64,000 nt of DNA, from assembly GCA_032718475.1 (NCBI GenBank), contig JAUCBJ010007809.1, positions 22,115-86,114 on the forward strand. The letters are read 5' to 3'. A model generated the notes under the pieces. The model worked only from the letters and a program-made list of their open reading frames with translations, was not told the DNA's origin and ran no database searches. Origin of the DNA: Nemertoderma westbladi (Eukaryota; Xenacoelomorpha; Nemertodermatida; Nemertodermatidae). Every line of letters begins with the position of its first letter. Positions within the stretch are counted from its first letter, which is position 1. Below are positions 56,301 to 64,000 of the stretch, piece after piece. A program made the position numbers and the translations under genes.

Positions 56301-59110
56301 GTTAATTATTGCATTACATAATAACTTTAGCTCCAGCCACTTTAGCAATACGATGAATCAATAATAAATATTCTAGAACACAGCAATATTAATAGGGAGA
56401 TAGGCTACTTATCTCTCCATGCATACAACCACAGATAGGGGGTGTTCTGACACAATCAAAATTCATTCATCTTCAGCAGAAAGACGTAGCAAATAAAAGC
56501 TGATTACTTCTATAAATGTAAGTGTTACCTGTTCTTTTGACTTTCATTTAAGATTCTCTATCTCATGGAGTGGGTTGGAAGATATAAATAAGAAAATCGA
56601 TATAGTTTTTAAAAAAAATATGAGGATATTTTTATAAATTATTACAGAAAAACACCAAGTATTATGACATGGCTTTAATACTTCATTATGTTGATGAAAT
56701 AGCTGTGATATTTGAGGTGAATTATTGCATTACATAATAACTTTAGCTCCATCCACTTTAGCAATACGATGAAACTATAATAAATATTCTAGAACACAAC
56801 AATATTAACCGGGAGATAGGCTACTTATTTCTCCACTCATACAGCCACAGATAGGGGGTGTTCAAAAGCAATCAAAATTCATCCATCTCCAGCGGAAAGA
56901 CGTAGCAAATAACAGCTGATTACTGCTATAAATGTAAGTGTTACCTGTTCTTTTGACGTTCATTTAAGATTATCTATCTCGTGGAGTGGGATAGAAGTTA
57001 TAAATATGAAATAATTAATTCATCTTCAGGGGAAAGACGTAGCAAATAACAGCTGATTACTTCTATAAATGTAAGTGTTACCTGTTCTTTTGACTTACAT
57101 TTAAGATTCTCTATCTCTTGGAGTGGGTTAGAAGTTATAAATATGAAAATCGATATGGTTATAGTAAAGAATCAGACGATATTTTGATAAATTATTGCAG
57201 AAAAATACCAAGGATTTTGACATGGCTTTAATACTTCATTATGTTCATGAAATAGCTGAGATATTTGAGGTGAATTATTGTATTATGAGTTAACTTCAGC
57301 TCCAGTCACTTTGGCAATACGATGAAACTATAAAACATATTCAAGAACACAACAATATTAATAGGGAGATAGGATACTTATCTCTCCACTCATACAACCA
57401 CAGATAGGGGGTGTTCTGACACAATCAAAATTCATTCATCTCCAGCGGAAATACGTAGCATATAACAGCTGATTACTGCTATAAATGTAAGTGTTACCTG
57501 TTCTTTTGACTTTCATTTAAGATTCTCTATCTCGTGGAGTGGGTTAGAAGTTATAAATATGAAAATCGATATGGTTTTAGTAAAGAATCAGAGGATATTT
57601 TGATAAATTATTGCAGAAAAATACCAAGGATTTTGACATGGCTTTAATACTTCATTATGTTCATGAAATAGCTGAGATATTTTAGGTGAATTATTGTATT
57701 ATGAGTTAACTTCAGCTTCAGTCACTTTGGCAATGCGAAGAAACTATAAAAAATATTCTAGAACACAACAATATTAATAGGGAGATAGGCTACTTATATC
57801 TCCACTCAGAAAGCCACAGATAGGGGGTGTTCTGACACAATCAAAATTCATACATCTCCAGCGGAAAGACGTAGCAAATAACAGCTGATTACTTCTATAA
57901 ATGTAAGTGTTACCTGTTCTTTTGACGTTCATTTAAGATTATCTATCTCGTGGAGTGGGATAGAAGTTATAAATATGAAATTCGATATGGTTTTTGAAAA
58001 AAATCAGAGGATATTTTGATAAATTATTGCAGAAAAACACCAGTGATTTTGACATGGCTTTAATACTTCATTATGTTCATGAAATAGCTGAGATATTTGA
58101 GGTGAATTATTGCATTACATAATAACTTTAGATCCAGCCACTTTAGCAATACGATAAAACAATAATAAATATTCTATAACACAACAATATTAATAGGGAG
58201 ATAGGCTACTTATCTCCCCACTCATACAACCACAGTTAGGGGGTGTCCCGACACAATCAAAATTCATTCATCTTCAGCGGAAAGACGTAGCAAATAACAG
58301 CTGATTACTTCTATAAATGTAAGTGTTACCTGTTCTTTTGATTTCATTTAAGATTTTCTATCTCGTGGAGTGGGTTAGAAGATATAAATAAGAAAATCGA
58401 TATGGTTTTTGAAAAAAAAACAGAGGATATTTTGATAAATTATTGCAGAAAAACACCAATAATTTTGACATGGCTTTAATACTTCATTATGTTCATAAAT
58501 AGCTGAGATATTTGAGGTGAATTATTGCATTACATAATAACTTTAGCTCCAGTCACTTTGGCAATACGATGAAACTATAATAAATATTCTAGAACACAAC
58601 AATATTAATAGGGAGATAGGCTACTTATCTCTCCACTCAGAAAGCCACAGATAGGGGGTGTTCTGACACAATCAAAAGTCATTCATCTTCAGCGGAAAGA
58701 CATAGCATATAACAGCTGATAACTGCTATAAATTAAGTGTTACCTGTTCGTTTGACTTTCATTTAAGATAAGATTCTCTATCACGTGGAGTGGGTTAGAA
58801 GTTATAAATATTAAAATCGATATGGTTATAGTAAAGAATCAGAGGATATTTTGATAAATTATTGCAGAAAAATACCAAGGATTTTGACATGGCTTTAATA
58901 CTTCATTATGTTCATGAAATAGCTGAGATATTTGAGGTGAATTATTGTATTATGAGTTAACTTCAGCTCCAGTCACTTTGGCAATAATACGATGAAACTA
59001 AAAAAATATTCTAGAACACAACAATATTAATAGGGAGATAGGCTACTTATCTGTCCACTCAGAAAGCCACAGATAGGGGGTGTTCTGACACAATCAAAAT
59101 TCATCCATCT
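50321..59110 (-). repeat. Long 416-bp satellite array with 2217-bp higher-order repeat
   Basis: About 21 monomers. The monomer period is 416 (TATTCTAGAA at 51111, 51527 and 51943). A truncated monomer variant (GAAATAATTAATTCATC) marks higher-order unit starts at about 50326, 52543, 54760 and 56969, giving units of 2217, 2217 and 2209 bp (each about 5.3 monomers). Units 2 and 3 share private variants (CTGTGCTTTTGAC, AATTACAGGTGATTACTTG, CAATATGAATAGGG) not all found in unit 1. The array after 56969 diverges from this pattern and ends at the LTR at 59111. Confidence 0.92.
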
Positions 59111-60302
59111 TGTAAAAGCTTTTGTGGGATAACTGATTCGTTTGCCTTGTTGGCCAGTTCCCCCCCAGTCGCTAAGAATACTCTCAAAGTGATCTATAGT
59201 TAAAAATAGTGCAAGTTACCAGCTTATTGGCTGATTTGCTGTACGCAGGCATCTGGGCTCTGTTTAATCGGCCAACAAGCCTAGGGAGGTTGCGTCATAG
59301 CCTTGTTTTTGTATCTCCCAATAGAATTTGAGTCAGCCTTGATTTTGACCTATCACAGAGCTGCTGAACTGAAAATTTCCTATCTCACTGCTCTTTCTCT
59401 GTGTTGAACGGGAGCTTCGTGGAATAAGGGAGTTGGTATCCTCGTATAGAGCAGTAGTCACGAGTTTTTCAAAGCCACGAAAGAACGGCTTTTTAGAGTT
59501 TTATGTTTTCTGCTTTTTAGCGCAACACTAGTAGGTTTAATTATAAGGACATATATCCTTTAACTGCACCTCGCATTTAACTCGCATTTGACACACCATA
59601 GTCACGGCCTTTAATAACTGGCTTTGTGAGTACTGCATACTGCTATTTGTTGTCGGTTATTCATTATATTTGTTGATGAATTATTATATTGGAATAACGA
59701 GAAATAACCCCGACACCCAATATTCTTGATATACCGAAGGTAAGAGAGAAAGGTTACAGATAAACGATTGTGACTTATGTTAAAGTGGTTTGAAGTGAAT
59801 CTAATGTTATTTGATAGACCCTACATGAGTCAGTCTGTGTTCCTTTTATATGTGACTAAAATCAGTGAAGATCGGCAGATTAGTGTGCAGTATTGTGCAG
59901 CATTGTGTATGAGTGAGTCTGTTAAAGAAGCATTCCTAAAGAATGCGCCATATATGTGAATTATAATTAAGCCATATCGTTGTGAGTAGTTTAAGTCATA
60001 ACTCTGTTTATGTAGATAAAGCGCCACGTCCTAAAGGAACTGTTAATATTACCGAAGGTGAATAATATTGTCAGAGATTATATAATACTGTCAGTCGAAT
60101 AATACATTAGGCTTACATAGCAATAAAATTAAACCGTCGAACCCAATCTCCCGGGAATATCCAGCGGGTGAATGGTCGCGCACGGATTGGTTTCGACTAG
60201 TGTAGTGAATCAAATACTTGTCATAGGCTAAAAAGCGATTTAATATCTAGAAGACATCTTAATTTGGCGGGTTAAACTGCCAAAGGTCTGAAAGCGCGAA
60301 CA
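59111..60302 (+). repeat. LTR (1192 bp) of the right-edge retrotransposon
   Basis: It starts TGTAAAAGCTTTTGTGGG at a break in the satellite and ends AAAGCGCGAACA. Its second half matches the solo LTR at 6965-8250 in inverted orientation. The flanks CATCT (left) and TTAAA (right) do not match, as expected if this is the 5' LTR of an element whose other LTR lies beyond the window. No coding content is supported. Confidence 0.8.
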
Positions 60303-60640
60303 TTAAAGGATATAGCTTCTTTGTTGCAGTAAGCAATAAAGTTGAAAGTACCGGTCAACCGGTAAACCTGAATCGGTACATCTGTAGGTCAGTAGGCCCA
60401 ACCGCTAGAACCGGTACTTCTGTAGGTCCGTAGGCCTAACTGTCCTAACCGGTACTTCCCGTATAAGTACATTAGTATTATTCGATTTGATTGTTGTATA
60501 CCGGTAGGTCTTAGTATTTAATCAGGGAACGGCCGCCCTGGTTTTTTATTGAGATTTTACTTATTTCTGTCAAGTTTTATTTGTTTGTAGGCCAGTATTG
60601 AACAGAAGGCGTGTAAACCTGATCAGATTGTACAGACGAT

Positions 60641-61205
60641 TTGTAGGCTGAACTGTTGTCTGATTGCTGTTAGGTCCGAACGAATTGCAGTGTGTGTAGA
60701 TCACCTGTCCGATTAAGTACGATTAGGCAGTAGGGGCAGCGAACGCTGTAAGGTAAACCCCCAACTAAAGAATAAGTCGCACTACTGGGTTAGAGCGCAT
60801 ACTCCCTAATCATTTCGGAGTCTGCATGTCCTGTAGTTTATTTAGGCTTGAGAGTAGTCTGCCATCGTTTAGTCTGTACTTTGTTTGTGTAAGTCTGTAC
60901 GGGTAGCGTATAATTTTATTTAGATAATTTGTAGGCTGGATAGTTGTCTGGCTGTTATTAGGTCTGAGCGGATTGCCGCGTGTGTAGATCATCTGTCCGA
61001 TTAAGTACGGTTAGGCAGTAGGGGCAGCGAACGCTGTAAGGTAAACCCCCAACTAAAGAATAAGTCGCACTACTGGGTTAGAGCGCATACTCCCTAATCA
61101 TTTCGGAGTCTGCATATACCGTAGTTTGTTTAGGCTTGATAGTAGTCTGTCAGTGTTCGGTCTGTATTTTGTTTGAGTAGTTTGTACGCGTAGCGTAATA
61201 TTTAT
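60641..61205 (+). repeat. 288-bp tandem duplication in the leader
   Basis: TTGTAGGCTG starts at 60641 and 60929. Both units carry a long identical core (from CGATTAAGTACG through GGGGCAGCGAACGCTGTAAGG to CATTTCGGAGTCTGCAT), with more divergence at the ends. Confidence 0.9.
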
Positions 61206-62145
61206 TATTCAGAGTTTATGCGATTATTCGCAACATTCATTCCCCAAGTTTATTCCTACAGTAATTGTGTTTGTTATACATACCGCTATAGTTAAATTAA
61301 CCCCGGTACTACACGGGCTGCTTGGCGTAGGTAAAGACTGGTGATTTTGTGCATCGGTCACTCCAGCAGATGCCGTGGTTCTTTTAGCTGTTCAAGTATA
61401 TCTAACTACTGATTATATGTTGTACAAGTACTCGTACCTAATTTAGGGTTTAGTGTACAGTACTTTCCGAAGTAATTATTGTAGACATTATATCTGTGTT
61501 GTAAAGTGGTTGATAGGCACATTCGATTAGCTCTATTAACTTCTAGGTAGGAACACTCCGTGATACATAACGTAGAACCTATAGCGATACGGCTATAGGT
61601 CGTCAGGCGGTGGTATTTTCCTATCTAGACAACGCAGTGTATTTACTACTACTTATTATTTCAAATACTGTAGTACCCTGTCCGTTGTAATAACCGGTTA
61701 TCTAACCCTTTGTTAGGCTGGTTTGTAGACTTCTTGTAAAATTACCCTAAAAATTCGTATTTTGTGTTTTTTTGTAAATTTTTGTGTTTATTTAGAGATT
61801 GTAATCTCACCCGAATTGTACGTAATTTGTGGCATTAAGTAACTTAGGTAAATTAGTATTATTTGTTTTAGTGTCCTATAAGTAACACTTCATTGAAAGC
61901 GCACCGCTTTGTGTAGTGATTACTCCCCAGAAATAATAACATTTATTTCAAACATTGACTAAACCCATTAAAACGGGTATATATATATTATAAATCAAAT
62001 CTAACGATTTATAAATAGTAGGCCTACCATATAACAATTAGGTCTCCATATCAGTTGGACTACTGCTCAAATAACGGTAATAAAGTAAGTAAAGTAACAA
62101 AGTAACCCTAAAGTAACAGAAATTCAATTATTTGAAATAATTGAT

Positions 62146-62393
62146 ATACCGGTATTTACGATAGGCCTATTATCTTTATTTCTATAAATCTAGGCTGAAA
62201 TTATACCGGTATTTGTAATTAATTCTATTTCAGAATTATATATCCTACAAACTGTAAGCTGTATACCGGTATTCCAGATAGGCCTATTATATATTTATAT
62301 ATATTGGTGCTAAAATTATACCGGTATTCTGTGATAAACCTAGTCTGTAATAATACTTATATACTTATATATACTATAAGTATACCGGTATTC
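62146..62393 (+). repeat. Five spaced ATACCGGTATT palindromes
   Basis: The motif starts at 62146, 62203, 62263, 62328 and 62382 (spacing 54-65). The first and third are followed by an ATAGGCCTATTAT block, so pairs form a degenerate repeat of about 117 bp. The palindromes are about 120-370 bases upstream of the ORF start. Confidence 0.8.
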
Positions 62394-62511
62394 TAATATA
62401 TTATATATACCACGCTGCATTGAGTAGCAATACTGGTAATTAATTATTAGGCTAACAGTTAATACTGAGTTACTAGACTTACTCAGACTGTAATACAGCA
62501 GTAGACATTCA

Positions 62512-64000
62512 ATGGTATACATAGTCATGTCTGATACTAAGCAGAACCTGTCAGACAGTATATTAGATGTAACTATCTGCGACTCAGATAGAGACGTACA
62601 ACCGTCTAGTCGTAAATTCAGTTCACCTCCCACTGTGAGGAAGGTCATCCCTCCAGTAGTAATAACAGAACCTAGGCTAGTCCAACATCGTAGGTCTATC
62701 ATAGGCACTCGAGCTCAGGTCAAGCGGTACCAAGAAGCAGCGGAACAGCAACAACCCGCGAGTCAAGAACTTATTCCTCAGCGGCCCAGCAGCTCCAGTA
62801 GTGAGGATACGGTAGAGCTGACACCCGAGCGCGGAGCAGAGATGACGGATGCGGTTTATACGGATCCCCTTCTCATCCTTCCTGCAGCCGTACTCACTAG
62901 GTTATTGATCGCGGTGGAAGAACACCAGATCGATTGGGCGAGGAGTCAACGATCAACTAGAGATAGTTATGCGGGGTACACGAGGGAAGAATTGAAGTCT
63001 ATTGTCGAGTCGCAATGGAACTTCCCCGGACCCGGACTCCCGTTTGATTTATCAGAAGCTGCCTGGGAAGACATACACCGTATGGGAGTAGCCAAAGAAA
63101 CCATCGATCCAGCTGTATGGAAGAGGTCCGCAGCCGGATACGCACAGGGATTCTTCAGCTCTATGGAGCGAGTAGAAAGACAACTGTTTAAACAACCTCA
63201 AGGACCTCAAGAGCAGGGATCGCTGCTTTATCAAGTTAGAGAAAGAGTTCTACGAATTAGGCTAATATTATCGGCCTTTGAGGAGGCTTCTAAACGAAGA
63301 CAAGACACGTCGTTGCAAGTCGCCGTAAAGACTTGGTTTCAAAGGGTGAATCTCCAGGTTCAAGGAACAGCTCAGTGGAAAGCTCAGCTGGAGGAGCGAT
63401 CAACCCATGGAGAATCAACAGACGCTACTTTTTCCCAAGTGGAAAGTGAAGCGACGGCAGAGAAACCGCATAAGAGGGATGCCATTGACATCTATCTGTC
63501 AGACTATCAACGTTTTTTAGGTGATGACGAGTTGAGGAGAAGGTTAGAGGGACTTAGCCCTAATAGCGAAGGAACCAAGCTTGTGTTGGATGCCATCGAT
63601 GTGGAAATGAAGGCTGCGAATCAGGCTAAATTTGATGAACAACTCCGCCTGACACGAGTCCAAGAAGAACAAGTAAAGAAAAAACGTATAGAAGACAGAA
63701 AGAAAGCAGCAGTGGTAGCTGCAGAAGCAGAAAGAAAAGTGGCAGCGGCAGAGGCAGCAGCAGAGGCAAAAGCGGCAACGGCAGCGGCAGAGGCAAAGGC
63801 GGCAGAGGCAGCGGCAGAGGCAAAGGCGGCAGAGGCAGCGGCAGAAGCAAAGGCGACCTTGGCAGAAGCAGCAGCTGAAAGAAAGGCGGCAGAGGCAGTG
63901 GCAGAAGCAGAACGGAGAGCGACTGAAGAAACCACCCAGTTAGAATTGGAAAACATTCAGGAGAATCAAGACTGCATAAATAAACAGTTAACGGCTAGCA
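62512..64000 (+). CDS. Right-edge element: first ORF, Gag-like with alanine-rich coiled coil (partial)
   Basis: An open frame of 496 codons begins at ATG 62512 (in-frame TAA at 62491; a second Met at 62527 in MSDTKQNLSD may be the real start) and is still open at the window end. An N-terminal Ser/Pro-rich region is followed by a possible helical domain (ILPAAVLTRLLIAVEEHQ, YTREELKSIVESQWNFPG, DPAVWKRSAAGYAQGFF, ERVLRIRLILSAFEEASKRR) and a strongly repetitive coiled coil from about residue 385 (AAEAKAAEAAAEAKAAE). No zinc knuckle or enzyme motif has yet appeared. Position after an LTR and leader suggests a Gag or ORF1 protein. The layout, a domain followed by a long charged coiled coil, recalls ORF1 of A, but I see no sequence match. 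Confidence 0.7.
   Translation, partial: MVYIVMSDTKQNLSDSILDVTICDSDRDVQPSSRKFSSPPTVRKVIPPVVITEPRLVQHRRSIIGTRAQVKRYQEAAEQQQPASQELIPQRPSSSSSEDTVELTPERGAEMTDAVYTDPLLILPAAVLTRLLIAVEEHQIDWARSQRSTRDSYAGYTREELKSIVESQWNFPGPGLPFDLSEAAWEDIHRMGVAKETIDPAVWKRSAAGYAQGFFSSMERVERQLFKQPQGPQEQGSLLYQVRERVLRIRLILSAFEEASKRRQDTSLQVAVKTWFQRVNLQVQGTAQWKAQLEERSTHGESTDATFSQVESEATAEKPHKRDAIDIYLSDYQRFLGDDELRRRLEGLSPNSEGTKLVLDAIDVEMKAANQAKFDEQLRLTRVQEEQVKKKRIEDRKKAAVVAAEAERKVAAAEAAAEAKAATAAAEAKAAEAAAEAKAAEAAAEAKATLAEAAAERKAAEAVAEAERRATEETTQLELENIQENQDCINKQLTAS

Larger units (their letters stand above)
60303..62511 (+). other. Long repetitive 5' leader of the right-edge retrotransposon
   Basis: 2.2 kb without a credible ORF between the LTR and the first long frame. 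It contains ACCGGT-rich sequence (60340-60470), a 288-bp tandem duplication, and a series of ATACCGGTATT palindromes before the start codon. I could not identify a primer-binding site. Confidence 0.6.

Noticed and set aside
63621-63956. Ala- and Leu-rich minus-strand frames near the right edge
   Set aside because: Antisense of the repetitive GCA/GAG codons of the plus-strand ORF, which is longer, starts after an LTR and runs off the window.

Overview
This window reads as repeat-dense, intergenic, possibly heterochromatic DNA of an animal, probably a marine invertebrate. The evidence is BEL/Pao and Ty3/gypsy LTR retrotransposons, several kinds of DNA transposon, a long AT-rich satellite, and many copies of the palindromes TAGGCCTA and ACCGGT. 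I see no host gene, tRNA, rRNA, operon or CRISPR array. The species cannot be named from the sequence.

Layout. 1-2159: broken Ty3/gypsy pol 3' end abutting a BEL-type LTR remnant. 2160-8383: 416-bp satellite carrying two insertions with 5-bp target duplications (2728-5322, probably a solo LTR; 6965-8250, a solo LTR). 8384-8966: unassigned. 8967-19371: element C, a plus-strand defective BEL/Pao copy with its RT core deleted; its ORF3 is split by a 2.7-kb DNA transposon that itself holds a smaller one. 19372-22930: satellite that flips orientation near 20664. 22931-37200: element A, a minus-strand 14.27-kb BEL/Pao element with near-identical LTRs and a perfect 5-bp target duplication. 37201-39093: satellite. 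39094-44729: element D, a minus-strand inverted partner of C. 44730-59110: satellite interrupted at 47055-50320 by a TTAA-flanked DNA transposon with a 610-aa transposase. 59111-64000: the 5' LTR, a long repetitive leader and the first ORF of another LTR element that runs off the window.

How the parts fit. Element A gives the fullest view of an unusually large BEL/Pao family. It has a repeat-rich, coiled-coil ORF1, then a gag-protease-RT-RNase H-integrase polyprotein, then a conserved hairpin, then a separate downstream ORF3 with CCHC zinc knuckles. ORF3 is present in all three copies. ORF1 of A is interrupted by a 1.58-kb foldback-like inverted repeat. C and D share private lesions and the same LTR-satellite junction, so they are the arms of an old inverted duplication into whose satellite spacer A later inserted. 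Most of the satellite right of D is organised in a 2.2-kb higher-order repeat.

All calls rest on reading translations and repeats by eye. No database or alignment program was used.
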